Below the pieces are notes generated by a model that was not told the origin of the DNA, did no database searches, and worked only from the letters and a program-made list of their open reading frames with translations. Source: Marivibrio halodurans (lineage in GTDB: Bacteria > Pseudomonadota > Alphaproteobacteria > UBA8366 > Aestuariispiraceae). Taken from it: a stretch of 64,000 nt of DNA. This document shows positions 1 through 8,442 of this stretch, piece by piece. The stretch is taken from NCBI RefSeq assembly GCF_017963645.1, contig NZ_JAGMWN010000001.1, positions 620,001-684,000 of the forward strand, read 5' to 3'. The first letter of the stretch is position 1. The number at the start of each line of letters is the position of its first letter. A program made the translations under genes and the position numbers.

Positions 1-302
1 AACCGTTCGGCCTCGAACAAATGTCATTCTGGTTCGCTATCAACGACGGCGAAGGCCGGATGCGGGACGGACGCGGCGTCGATATCCCGCAGATGGTCAA
101 GACGCCAAGAACCGTGGGCACGGAGCGGCATGCGGCCGCCGAACCGCGAAGTATCCAACGGGAGCGGCTTGAAGGTGTCTACCACTCAAACGGCCCGATC
201 TGACGATACCGCCAAGGCGTTGATTTGCGCGGGGAAAGATGGTGCGCCATCCCAAAGGGATGTCGAACCAAAACTGGAGCGCCAGTTCGACGTCAGGAGA
301 AA
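1..302. other. Left edge without a convincing gene
   Basis: No open frame here has recognisable protein character, and the short frames that exist run into the tRNA. Apart from the small hairpin at 270-287, described separately as the likely tRNA terminator, I see nothing in it. A gene ending or starting just left of the window cannot be excluded. Confidence 0.5.
270..287 (-). terminator. Probable terminator of tRNA-Phe
   Basis: On the minus strand the sequence reads AACTGG-CGCT-CCAGTT followed at once by TT, so the transcript has a six-base-pair stem with a four-base loop and a short U run. It lies 15 bases beyond the tRNA 3' end at 303. A second, outer arm pair (GTCGAAC/GTTCGAC, about 262-291) could extend the structure. 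The short stem and U run keep confidence moderate. Confidence 0.5.
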
Positions 303-378
303 TGGTGCCCAGGGGAGGAATCGAACCACCGACACTGCGATTTTCAGTCGCATGCTCTACCAACTGAGCTACCTGGGC
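303..378 (-). tRNA. tRNA-Phe (GAA)
   Basis: The minus strand gives a 76-base cloverleaf. The acceptor stem GCCCAGG pairs with CCTGGGC and is followed by an encoded CCA. The D arm contains AGCTCAGTTGGTAGAGC. The anticodon stem GCGA/TCGC encloses the loop CTGAAAA with anticodon GAA. The T arm contains GGTTCGATTCC. The CCA end is encoded at 303-305. It stands alone, with no other tRNA nearby. Confidence 0.97.
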
Positions 379-769
379 GTGCCCGGATTGGAGGACGTTT
401 CGAGTGCCCCCCGCGAGCGGCGCTATCTGTAGAAAATCGGATCGGCCCTGTCCAGACCATATTTCGAAAGAAATTCATTCCGGCGTCGACGGCCGACACC
501 GCCCCACTCGCCCACCGGCCACTCGACGCACGGGCAACATTCGCCGGAGGAGCGAATTTTGTTAGATTTCCATTATGCTTATAGGGATACTTACAGGATG
601 GGCGGAGGGGGAATATGATCGATGCCGGGGCCCACGCGCCCCCTGGCCCACCATCACCGCACGCGCCGGCGAAAAGTGGCGCGCGCCTACCGTTACCCCC
701 ACCCATCGCGGGCATGGGGATAGCGGGCGCGGGCGGGTCGAGGCATGACATGAACGGGGAATGAAACGT
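379..769. other. Leader region of the chemoreceptor gene
   Basis: This stretch of about 390 bases separates the tRNA from the chemoreceptor. It is GC-rich except for an AT-rich island at about 551-592, which is the only promoter-like part; a weak TTGTTA with a poor -10 17 bases downstream can be drawn at 559-587. I found no convincing sigma-28 flagellar promoter. No gene is supported here. Confidence 0.4.
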
Positions 770-2506
770 ATGAAGGCACCGCTTCTCGGCTGGTTCAAGG
801 ACGCCAGGATTCGCGTAAAATTGATGATAATGGCGGGGGTCATCCTCGTCCTGCTCGCGGTCAACGCGGGCATCGGGCTTTACCAATTGAACGAGATCGG
901 ACGGGACCTGGACGTTCTCACCACCGATCAGCTACCGGCCACGACGCTGACCAGCGAATTGACGGTGACACAGCTCGAACGCGCGCAGATATTCAACCGG
1001 TTCGTGACACTGGCCAACAGCTCCCAACGCAATGAAACGCTGGAGAAAACGCTCCGCGAGGAATTCGTCGCGCAGGGGGAGGCCGTTTCGTCCCTCCATA
1101 CGCGCCTGGTCGAGGGCGCGGCGGCGGACACGGACCGTGCCGCCACGCTTTCCCGGATCGGCGAGCTTATCGGGACATACGAGAGCCAGGCGGAGGAGGT
1201 TTTCGACGGACTGTCGGGGGGCAACCTCTTCACCATCGCCAGTTCGATCAACGATGCGCGCACATCGCAGGCGGATCTGCGCAACATGTTGACCGATCTG
1301 CTCGAACGAACGAAGGCGGCCATCACGGCCAAGGTCGGCGACACCCGCGCCACCAGCGACACAGCGATCATTCTGATCGCGGCTACATCCGCCGCCGCCC
1401 TACTCATCGGCGTGCTGTTGTCCTTCAGCCTAGCCGCCTTGATCACGCGGCCGCTCTCACGCGCCATAGAAACGATGGAAGCACTGTCCAAGGGCGATAC
1501 CTCCATCGAGCTCAAGGTCGCTTCGAAGGACGAGGTCGGCACCCTGGCCCGGGTGATCGAAATCTTCCGGGAGAACAAAATCCACTCGGACGAATTGGCT
1601 GAACAGCAAAAGCTGGAAGAGGAGCGCCGCCGCGAGGAGGAGCATAAGCAGAAGGAACGCGCCAAGCGGGTCGCGGAACTGACCGAACGTTTCGAGAAGG
1701 AAGTCGCGAGCGTTCTCGAAGCGGTATCGAGCGGCAGTTCGCAGATGCTGGCCACGTCCGAGACGATGTCCTCCGTCGCGGAGGAAACGAGCACTCAAGC
1801 TTCCACCGTCGCGGCCGCGTCGGAACAGGCCACGACGAACGTACAGACCGTCTCCTCCGCCGCGGAGGAACTCTCCAACGCCATCAACGAAATCGCCGGC
1901 CAGATCGCGACCGCCAGCAGCACGGCCCGCGAAGCCGTGGACACCGCCCGAGCCACCAACGAGGACGTACGCGAGTTGACCGGCGCGGCGGACCGGATCG
2001 GCAAGGTGATCGAACTGATCTCCGACATCGCGGAGCAGACCAACCTGCTGGCCCTGAACGCCACGATCGAGGCCGCCCGCGCCGGGGAGGCCGGCAAGGG
2101 CTTCGCCGTCGTCGCGAACGAAGTGAAATCGTTGGCCGCCCAGACCAGCAAGGCGACGGAGGAAATCGAATCCCAGATCGGCGACATGCAGGGCGCGACG
2201 CGCAAGGCGGTCGGCGCTGTCGACAAGATCGCGGAGACGATCGACCGGATCGATCATATCTCGACCAGCATCGCCTCCGCCATCGAGGAGCAAACCTCCG
2301 CCACCCATGAAATCGCCCGCAATGTGGAGGAAGCGGCCGCCGGCACCCAGGAGGTGAACCATAACATTACCGGCGTCAGTCAGGCCGCTTCCGAGGCCGG
2401 CAACGCCGCCGGCCAAGTCAAGTCGGTGGCGACCGACCTATCGCAACGCGCCGACAGCCTGCGCAAGACGGTCGATACATTCCTCGCCGACATGCGCGCC
2501 GCTTGA
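770..2506 (+). CDS. Methyl-accepting chemotaxis protein
   Basis: A transmembrane chemoreceptor that relays ligand occupancy to CheA/CheW. The ligand is unknown. Counting from the upstream in-frame ATG at 761, the first membrane helix is at about residues 20-42, a helical periplasmic sensor of the four-helix-bundle type at 43-200, the second helix at 201-228, HAMP at about 226-280, and a charged [19 protein letters not shown] linker at about 284-302. The signalling hairpin at about 425-455 has the conserved [18 protein letters not shown] core. I chose the ATG at 770 because GGGGA at 756-760 lies nine bases before it but abuts the ATG at 761. There is no CheR-tethering pentapeptide. No che operon is adjacent; the only other chemotaxis gene in the window is cheZ at 49376. 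Confidence 0.95.
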   Translation: MKAPLLGWFKDARIRVKLMIMAGVILVLLAVNAGIGLYQLNEIGRDLDVLTTDQLPATTLTSELTVTQLERAQIFNRFVTLANSSQRNETLEKTLREEFVAQGEAVSSLHTRLVEGAAADTDRAATLSRIGELIGTYESQAEEVFDGLSGGNLFTIASSINDARTSQADLRNMLTDLLERTKAAITAKVGDTRATSDTAIILIAATSAAALLIGVLLSFSLAALITRPLSRAIETMEALSKGDTSIELKVASKDEVGTLARVIEIFRENKIHSDELAEQQKLEEERRREEEHKQKERAKRVAELTERFEKEVASVLEAVSSGSSQMLATSETMSSVAEETSTQASTVAAASEQATTNVQTVSSAAEELSNAINEIAGQIATASSTAREAVDTARATNEDVRELTGAADRIGKVIELISDIAEQTNLLALNATIEAARAGEAGKGFAVVANEVKSLAAQTSKATEEIESQIGDMQGATRKAVGAVDKIAETIDRIDHISTSIASAIEEQTSATHEIARNVEEAAAGTQEVNHNITGVSQAASEAGNAAGQVKSVATDLSQRADSLRKTVDTFLADMRAA

Positions 2507-2587
2507 GACCACACCGATCCGGCGGGAGAGGATGGGAAGCGTCCTCCCCGCTTGCCACGGGCGGGCGGGCGTGGAAGGCTTCCGATC

Positions 2588-3061
2588 ATGGTGCCGGAAA
2601 CGCCCGCCCCCGCCCTTTCGATCGAACACGCCACCGCCGCCGACGAGCCGGAATGGCTGACCTTGTGGCATGGCTATCTGCGTTTCTACAGAGCGCACCT
2701 GCCGGACGGGACCACCCGCGCGACATGGCGCCGGATCCTGGACGAAACACATCCCTTTCGGTGCTTCGTCGCGCGCGATCGCGCGGGTGGCGCGGTGCTT
2801 GGCTTCGCCCTGCACTTCCCGCACCCGTCGAGTTGGTGCACGGTCGGGGAAATGTATCTGGAAGACCTCTATGTCGCCGACGACGCACGCGGCCGGGGCG
2901 TTGGCCGCGCCCTGATCGAGGCGGTGAAGGAAAGCGCGAGGGCGGAGAAGTTGGATCGCGTCTATTGGATGACCGAAACCGACAATGCGACCGCCCGCGC
3001 GCTCTATGATCGGCTCGCCGGCGGCGCGGACGATTATGTCCGCTATCGGCTGAAAGTCTAA
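2588..3061 (+). CDS. GNAT family N-acetyltransferase
   Basis: A 157-residue acetyl-CoA-dependent N-acetyltransferase of unknown substrate. The acetyl-CoA loop is seen as DDARGRGVGRALIEA at about residues 98-112, preceded by the strand LEDLYV and followed by the YWMTETDNATARALYDRL segment typical of the GNAT C-terminal half. The start at 2588 follows GGAAGG with suitable spacing; an in-frame ATG at 2552 would add an unconserved arginine-rich tail. It lies 18 bases before the dehalogenase gene, so the two are probably cotranscribed. GNAT-HAD neighbours are common and do not reveal the substrate. Confidence 0.9.
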   Translation: MVPETPAPALSIEHATAADEPEWLTLWHGYLRFYRAHLPDGTTRATWRRILDETHPFRCFVARDRAGGAVLGFALHFPHPSSWCTVGEMYLEDLYVADDARGRGVGRALIEAVKESARAEKLDRVYWMTETDNATARALYDRLAGGADDYVRYRLKV

Positions 3062-3079
3062 GGGAGCAAAAGCAAAACA

Positions 3080-3772
3080 ATGACCGATTTGCCGGAAATC
3101 CACGGTGCCCGTGCTTGCGTCTTCGATGCCTATGGCACGCTTTTCGATGTTCATTCGGCCGTCGGCGCGATGAAGGCGGAGATCGGACCGCAAGCTGACC
3201 GGCTCTCCCAGCTCTGGCGACAGAAGCAACTCGAATATACTTGGCTGCGCAGCCTGATGAGGGCTCATCGGGATTTCTGGTCATTGACGGGCGACGGCCT
3301 GGATTTCGCGATGGAGGCGACGGGCCTCGGCGACAGGCCGGAACTGCGCGAGAGGCTGATGGACCTCTATCTCCGCCTCGATTGCTATCCGGAGGCGCCG
3401 GCGACGTTGGACCGGCTTCGCGCATCCGGAATGGCGACCGCCATCCTGTCAAATGGCGCACCGGCAATGCTGGAGAGCGCGGTCACCCATGCGGGTCTCG
3501 CGGATCGCCTCGACCCCATTCTATCGGTCGAGGATATCGGGATATTCAAACCCGATCCGCGCACCTACCAACTGGCCTGCGACCGGCTGGGGCTAGCGGC
3601 GGATGCGGTCTGTTTTCTCTCCTCCAACGCCTGGGACGTCGCGGGAGCCGCGCATTTCGGATTTCAGGTGGTTTGGATCAACCGGTTCGGCCTGCCCCGC
3701 GAACGCCTACCCGGTACCCCACGCGCGGTGATCGAGCGCCTGGACGAGTTGCCCGCGCTGGTGGGCGCATAG
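3080..3772 (+). CDS. Haloacid dehalogenase, type II
   Basis: A 230-residue HAD-superfamily hydrolase of the L-2-haloacid dehalogenase class, which inverts L-2-haloalkanoates to D-2-hydroxy acids. Motif I is ACVFDAYGTLFDVHSA with the nucleophile Asp16, and the FDAYGTLFD form is typical of type II dehalogenases. Motif II is AILSNGAP, the motif III lysine lies in EDIGIFKPDPRTYQLA, and motif IV is FLSSNAWDVAGAAHFGF, again characteristic of this class. Length matches the family. True dehalogenating activity is inferred from these motifs. It ends eight bases before the convergent PAP2 gene. Confidence 0.9.
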   Translation: MTDLPEIHGARACVFDAYGTLFDVHSAVGAMKAEIGPQADRLSQLWRQKQLEYTWLRSLMRAHRDFWSLTGDGLDFAMEATGLGDRPELRERLMDLYLRLDCYPEAPATLDRLRASGMATAILSNGAPAMLESAVTHAGLADRLDPILSVEDIGIFKPDPRTYQLACDRLGLAADAVCFLSSNAWDVAGAAHFGFQVVWINRFGLPRERLPGTPRAVIERLDELPALVGA

Positions 3773-3780
3773 CCCCTGTT

Positions 3781-5586
3781 CTAGAAATCCATCGAGAGGC
3801 TGAAGCCCTGCGCGCCCTCGGTCCGCAGAGCGCCCATCTCCATCGGGCTGTCCTCGGCGAAGGCATCGAGATCGGCCACCGCCTGCCCGATGCCCCATCC
3901 GACGAGCGCGCTCAGGAAGACGTCGGAACTCCAGTGCTTGTCGTCATAGATGCGCTGCGCGCCGACGAGGCCGGCGGCGCCATAGGCGACCCAGGGCACC
4001 CAGCCGATATGCCCGTATTCGTGCGCGACCGAGCTGGCCGCCGCGAAGGCATAGGTCGTATGACCGGAGAGGAACGAGTTCCCCTCGTCGAACCAATCGT
4101 CATTGCCCTGATCCTTCAGTGGCCGGGAGCGGCCGAACAGCGCCTTCGTCGCCTCCACCGGGATCGCCGCCAACAGGACCGACTGGAACCCGTTCAACCC
4201 CACGCGTTGAAGCGAGCGGTCACCGGCGACCTCTCCCGCTGCCCAGGCCCCGGCGCCGACCGCGAGAAGGCCGTAGAAGCGCCCGCCGACCTCGACCGCG
4301 TCGAAAAAATCGTCGGCGCCGCCGGACTGGCTGTCCTGCGCCGTGTCGCGAATATCCTCGTCCGCCAAATAGAGGGCACCGAAACCGCCGAGCGCGATCG
4401 CATCGATGATCAGCGAGCGGGTGCTGAAATCGAAGGGACGCTTCGCCATCTCCCACGGCACCTCGTAGAAACCGGACAGATAATCCGCGTCCCACGGGGC
4501 CGGGTCCTGGCAGTCCCCGGGCTCCACCGCGCAATCGACACGCGCGGCGGCGACGGCGGTCGTCGCCTCCTGACCGATATCGATGCGCGTCTCGGGAATC
4601 GTGACGCCGGACGCCGCGGACGAACGGGATGCGGACGGCCGGGATGGGGACGGATCGACCGACGCAGGTCCCTGCCCCGCCGTTCCGTCCTGGTCAAACC
4701 CCGAGGCAAGCGCGCTGCGCGGCGCGGCGGAGACCTTCTGAAGCGGTTGAGCGCCCCCCCCATCCCACATCGGCGGCAGGTCGCGCCCTCCCTCCCAGGC
4801 GATGCCCGTGCGCTCCCGCGCGAAGGGCGCCATGTCGAGCGCGTCTAGCGCCAGGCGAATGCGATAGACTCCCCCGGTCTCCTCCGGGCGTTGCAAGCGC
4901 ATGGCGGAGACCGTCACCGCCTGCGTCAGATCAATGGCCAGCGCGCAACCGGGCGCCGGTCCCTCGATGCACGCCCACTGCCGGATCAGGCCGCCCTCGC
5001 CCAGGCCGGACACGTCGCTCGGCGCGCCGGGCACGAAAACGACGACCCGGCGCCCGTTCGGCGATTCCCAGAAAACGAAATCCGCCGCCCGCGACAGATC
5101 GATCGTCAGCGCCGGTCCCTCGGCCCCGGCGCGAAGGGCGACCGCGCCGATATGCGGCGGCGTGGCGCCGGCACCCGACATTTCGTTGTCCACCCCGCCG
5201 GAAGTGGGACTGTTCGATGCAAGTTGCTGGACGCGTTCCCTCCCGGCGGAGTCCATTCCGGTCGGAAGGGCCTCCCCAGCATTATCGTCCGCCCCACCGA
5301 TGACCGTCGTGGTCCATTCACTCGCGCCGCCATCTGCCCGGTCGGCCGGAGGGGAGAGCGTCGAGGGATCCACATCCGTCGGAGCCATCGGCTCCAGCGC
5401 CGGCCGATCCGCCGTGCCCGGCCCCTCCTGGCGCCACCCGTTGGAATCGACGACGACCGTTTGCGCGACCGCGTTCTGGCCCTTGATGGTGGGCACCACA
5501 CTGGTTCCCAGGACCGCGCCCGCGATCGCGACCGTGACACGCATCGCCAGGGCGCGCCGCCCCCCCATGACCAAACGGACAAACAC
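3781..5586 (-). CDS. Secreted PAP2-family phosphatase with AMIN-like region
   Basis: A 601-residue exported protein. The N-terminus (about residues 10-42) is basic then hydrophobic, like a signal peptide or anchor. A low-complexity stretch follows. Residues about 147-250 resemble an AMIN domain, with a paired ID-L-/VVVFVPG pattern and later GLIRQW, LAIDLTQAVTV and YRIRLAL. After another disordered linker comes a PAP2 (type 2 phosphatidic acid phosphatase) domain at about 385-575, with KALFGRSRP (481-489), FLSGHTT (His509) and QRIYDDKHWSSD (His551, Asp555). The usual PSGH is LSGH here. The GTG start at 5586 follows GGGGAAG at a good distance; the ATG at 5568 lacks such a site. The substrate is probably a lipid phosphate or pyrophosphate. 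The AMIN assignment is by pattern only. Confidence 0.85.
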   Translation of the reverse strand: MFVRLVMGGRRALAMRVTVAIAGAVLGTSVVPTIKGQNAVAQTVVVDSNGWRQEGPGTADRPALEPMAPTDVDPSTLSPPADRADGGASEWTTTVIGGADDNAGEALPTGMDSAGRERVQQLASNSPTSGGVDNEMSGAGATPPHIGAVALRAGAEGPALTIDLSRAADFVFWESPNGRRVVVFVPGAPSDVSGLGEGGLIRQWACIEGPAPGCALAIDLTQAVTVSAMRLQRPEETGGVYRIRLALDALDMAPFARERTGIAWEGGRDLPPMWDGGGAQPLQKVSAAPRSALASGFDQDGTAGQGPASVDPSPSRPSASRSSAASGVTIPETRIDIGQEATTAVAAARVDCAVEPGDCQDPAPWDADYLSGFYEVPWEMAKRPFDFSTRSLIIDAIALGGFGALYLADEDIRDTAQDSQSGGADDFFDAVEVGGRFYGLLAVGAGAWAAGEVAGDRSLQRVGLNGFQSVLLAAIPVEATKALFGRSRPLKDQGNDDWFDEGNSFLSGHTTYAFAAASSVAHEYGHIGWVPWVAYGAAGLVGAQRIYDDKHWSSDVFLSALVGWGIGQAVADLDAFAEDSPMEMGALRTEGAQGFSLSMDF

Positions 5587-5752
5587 CGGGGCTTCCCCTT
5601 TCCCTCACGAAGGATTGACGCAAGATCAATGTAAGACCCGAATGCGCCAACTCTTGCCCGAATTCCGAGCGCGCAAAGTAGCACGTGAACGAATCGGTTC
5701 AAGATACAATAATAAATGACTTCTTCGGAACCGACCACGATAGGCGCCCCCC

Positions 5753-6706
5753 ATGACGGCATGTGATTCCCAATGCATCAAGCGGCTGGCGCGGACGGTT
5801 CGGGCCGCCGACGGGCGTGTCCTCTTCGCTTGGGATTATCCGGCCGCCCCGGGGAAAGACGCCGTGTCGCGGCAGGCGCGCCTCACCGTCCTCTGCCTCG
5901 CCGGAATCGCGCGGCATTCGGCCGATTTCGACGATTTGGCCCGGCATCTGGCGGGGCGCGGACATCGTGTCGTCGCGCCCGACTATCGCGGGCGCGGCCG
6001 CTCGGCGCGCGACCCCAACCCCGCCAACTACCGGCCCGAAACCTATCTGGAAGATATTCGGCATTGTCTGATCGCGCTGCGTACCGGGCCGGTCGTGGTG
6101 GTGGGCAGTTCGATGGGCGGGTTGCTCGCCATGGGCATGGGGGCGGCCATGCCCATGATGCTGCGCGGCGCGGTACTGAACGATATCGGACCCGATATCG
6201 GTGGTGGCGGACTGGGGCGGATCGTCGGCTATCTCGGCGCGGGCCGGCACTACGCGGATTGGGACGCGGCCGTCGCGGCGCTGCAAGGCCTGATGCCGAC
6301 CCTTAACCCCGGACCGCACGGCGCCGCGACCGGGACGAAGGCGGGGCCGGCGGACTGGCGCCGCGTGGCGGAGGCGACCTTTACCCAAGGAGCGGACGGG
6401 CGCCTTCATCCGGCCTGGGATCCGGCTATCGCCGAACCACTACGCGGTGGCGCATCGATCCCCGACCTTTGGCCCTATTTCCGAAGCCTGCGGGCGAAGC
6501 CGGTGCTTGCCATCCGGGGCGGCCGGTCGGACATTCTTAGCGCGGATGGACTGGACCGAATGGCGGCGGCGCACCCGCGCTTGCGCACGCTGACCCTGCC
6601 GGGGAAGGGCCATACCCCGACGCTGGACGAACCGGAAAGCCTGGAGGCGATCGATGGATTCCTCGACGACATCGAATGCGGCGACCGACCGGTCGACAAT
6701 GGGTGA
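5753..6706 (+). CDS. Alpha/beta hydrolase
   Basis: A 317-residue alpha/beta-hydrolase-fold enzyme. It has the strand-nucleophile elbow VVVGSSMGG with Ser120, an oxyanion/early motif LCLAGIARHSADFDDLA, the DYRGRGRSA segment after strand 4, a cap region, and the catalytic histidine in GKGHTP (His287). A likely acid lies in IRGGRSDIL. The fold is secure but the substrate (ester, lactone, epoxide or similar) cannot be told. It is divergent from the PAP2 gene and shares 53 bases with the following PLP enzyme, implying translational coupling. Confidence 0.88.
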   Translation: MTACDSQCIKRLARTVRAADGRVLFAWDYPAAPGKDAVSRQARLTVLCLAGIARHSADFDDLARHLAGRGHRVVAPDYRGRGRSARDPNPANYRPETYLEDIRHCLIALRTGPVVVVGSSMGGLLAMGMGAAMPMMLRGAVLNDIGPDIGGGGLGRIVGYLGAGRHYADWDAAVAALQGLMPTLNPGPHGAATGTKAGPADWRRVAEATFTQGADGRLHPAWDPAIAEPLRGGASIPDLWPYFRSLRAKPVLAIRGGRSDILSADGLDRMAAAHPRLRTLTLPGKGHTPTLDEPESLEAIDGFLDDIECGDRPVDNG

Positions 6707-7688
6707 GCCCATCCCCCTTCCCGATACCGCGGAGATCGAGGCAGCGGCCGAGCGCCTGGCGGGGCGCGTCGTGGAAACCCCGCTCCTGGAATCGGCCTTG
6801 CTCAACGAGCGCGTGGGCGGGCGCGTTCTGGTCAAGCCCGAATGCCTGCAACGCACCGGTTCCTTCAAGTTCCGGGGGGCCAGCAACCGCATCCTCGCCC
6901 TCACGCCCGAGGAACGGTCGAAAGGCGTGGTGGCTTTTTCCAGTGGCAACCACGCCCAGGGCGTGGCGCTGGCCGCGCGGCTTGCGGGCGTATCCGCCAC
7001 CATCGTGATGCCCGCCGACGCCCCCGCCATCAAGCGGGCGAATACGGAAGCCTATGGCGCGACCGTCCGCCTCTATGACCGCCATGCCGAGGATCGCGAG
7101 GCGATCGGCGCCGAGATCGCGGCACGGACAGGCGCGACCCTCGTTCCCCCCTATGACGACGCTTATGTGATCGCGGGCCAAGGCACGGTCGGGTTGGAGA
7201 TCGACCGGCAATTGACGGACCTCTCGGTCACGCCGGATCAGGTGCTTTGTTGCTGCGGTGGGGGCGGATTGATCGCCGGCACCTCGCTCGCCCTCAAGGC
7301 GCGGCGCCCGGATCTCCCGATCTTCGCCTGCGAACCGGAGGATTTCGACGACACCGCCCGCTCGCTCGCGAGTGGATCACGCGAAAGCGTCGCCGCCGAC
7401 GCGCGGTCGATTTGCGACGCTCTGATGGCCCCGCGTCCGGGCGCGATCACCTTCGCCATCAACAGTCGCACGCTGGCGGGCGGCCTCGTGGCGAGCGACG
7501 ACGAAGTCCGGGAGGCCATGCGCGTGGCCTTCCAGACGCTGAAACTGGTGGTCGAGCCGGGCGGCGCTATCGCGCTCGCCGCGCTTCTCGCCGGACGGAT
7601 CGAGACGCGGGGTCGGACGAGCGTGGTGGTCCTGTCCGGCGGCAACACCGACCCGGGCTTCTTCGCGGAAGTGTTGGGAGCGGCCTGA
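6654..7688 (+). CDS. Threonine/serine dehydratase-like PLP enzyme
   Basis: A 344-residue fold-type II PLP enzyme. The Schiff-base lysine is in GSFKFRGASNR (Lys72), the phosphate/substrate loop in SSGNHAQG (about 96-103), and the PLP-phosphate glycine loop in CCCGGGGLIAG (about 196-206). It lacks the C-terminal ACT regulatory domain of biosynthetic IlvA. It therefore resembles catabolic threonine dehydratase, serine racemase or threo-3-hydroxyaspartate ammonia-lyase, which motifs alone cannot separate. The start at 6654 has GGAGG six bases upstream, inside the hydrolase gene. A later ATG at 6699 would overlap by only eight bases but has no ribosome site. Confidence 0.9.
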   Translation: MDSSTTSNAATDRSTMGEPIPLPDTAEIEAAAERLAGRVVETPLLESALLNERVGGRVLVKPECLQRTGSFKFRGASNRILALTPEERSKGVVAFSSGNHAQGVALAARLAGVSATIVMPADAPAIKRANTEAYGATVRLYDRHAEDREAIGAEIAARTGATLVPPYDDAYVIAGQGTVGLEIDRQLTDLSVTPDQVLCCCGGGGLIAGTSLALKARRPDLPIFACEPEDFDDTARSLASGSRESVAADARSICDALMAPRPGAITFAINSRTLAGGLVASDDEVREAMRVAFQTLKLVVEPGGAIALAALLAGRIETRGRTSVVVLSGGNTDPGFFAEVLGAA

Positions 7689-7857
7689 GGACACCATCGC
7701 CCCCTTCTATTGCCCCCTTCACATGCGGGCTATAATTCGGCTGCCCTGCCCCCGGCTGCCTTGGTCCGGATAGTATCTCGTCGGTCGCCGGAGGGACGTC
7801 GCCCGGGGGGACGCCGCCCGTCATAGCGCCTCCGGAGCCCCCCGCGAACGACGCGAC

Positions 7858-8442
7858 CTAATAGGATTTCGCCGGCTCCGCGAGCGCGGATGCCTCCGGC
7901 TTGTCATCCGAGCCGGCACCATCCTTATCTGACGTCTTGCCTGCATTCTGCGCCATATCCGGCTTGGGCGGCAGGGCCGGCCCATCCACCGCGGACGAGG
8001 GGGATTTGCTCACCGGCTTCAGCCGCTTATCGACGTCATCCACCCGTCGGCAAAGGCCCTGCATATGGGCACCCGCCTCGATCGCGAGGCGATCGTGATA
8101 GATATCGCCGATAACGCGGGCACTGGCGGTCAGCGTAACTTCCCGGCCCGTGATCTCGCCCTCGACCGTCCCGGCGATCCGGATATGATCGGCGATCAGC
8201 GCGCCTTGCACCTTGGCGCTTTCCCCGATCGTGACCTTCTGGGAACGGACGTCTCCGATGACCACGCCGTCGATCTGAATGTCGCCGGTCGAGGTGAGAT
8301 CGCCTGTGATCGAGAGCGATTCCGAGATGATGGACGGCGCCGAATTCTTCTTAGGCGCCGGTTTCTCGGGAACCGGCGCGACGTCGGTGGTTGCGGCACC
8401 CGCACTGCGCGGCGGGGGAGAATTCTTAGATCTTGAAAACAT
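7858..8442 (-). CDS. Bactofilin family cytoskeletal protein
   Basis: A 194-residue polymer-forming bactofilin. The core at about residues 38-140 is a right-handed beta-helix with regularly spaced small and hydrophobic residues, as in SITGDLTSTGDIQIDGVVIG, VTIGESAKVQGALIADHIRIAG and ITGREVTLTASARVIGDI. It is flanked by a proline-rich N-terminal tail and a long, charged disordered C-terminal tail. The ATG at 8442 lies inside the end of the M23 peptidase gene, with a 17-base overlap. Bactofilins scaffold cell-wall enzymes at the inner membrane, and pairing with an M23 endopeptidase gene is a recurrent arrangement in bacteria. Confidence 0.93.
   Translation of the reverse strand: MFSRSKNSPPPRSAGAATTDVAPVPEKPAPKKNSAPSIISESLSITGDLTSTGDIQIDGVVIGDVRSQKVTIGESAKVQGALIADHIRIAGTVEGEITGREVTLTASARVIGDIYHDRLAIEAGAHMQGLCRRVDDVDKRLKPVSKSPSSAVDGPALPPKPDMAQNAGKTSDKDGAGSDDKPEASALAEPAKSY

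Noticed and set aside
551-592. Possible sigma-28 promoter for the chemoreceptor
   Set aside because: The AT-rich island lacks both the TAAA and GCCGATAA elements at proper spacing.
7689-7857. Possible terminator between the PLP-enzyme gene and the bactofilin gene
   Set aside because: CCGGAGG and CCTCCGG arms about 30 bases apart can be drawn near 7786-7838, but the loop is large and there is no U run on either strand.
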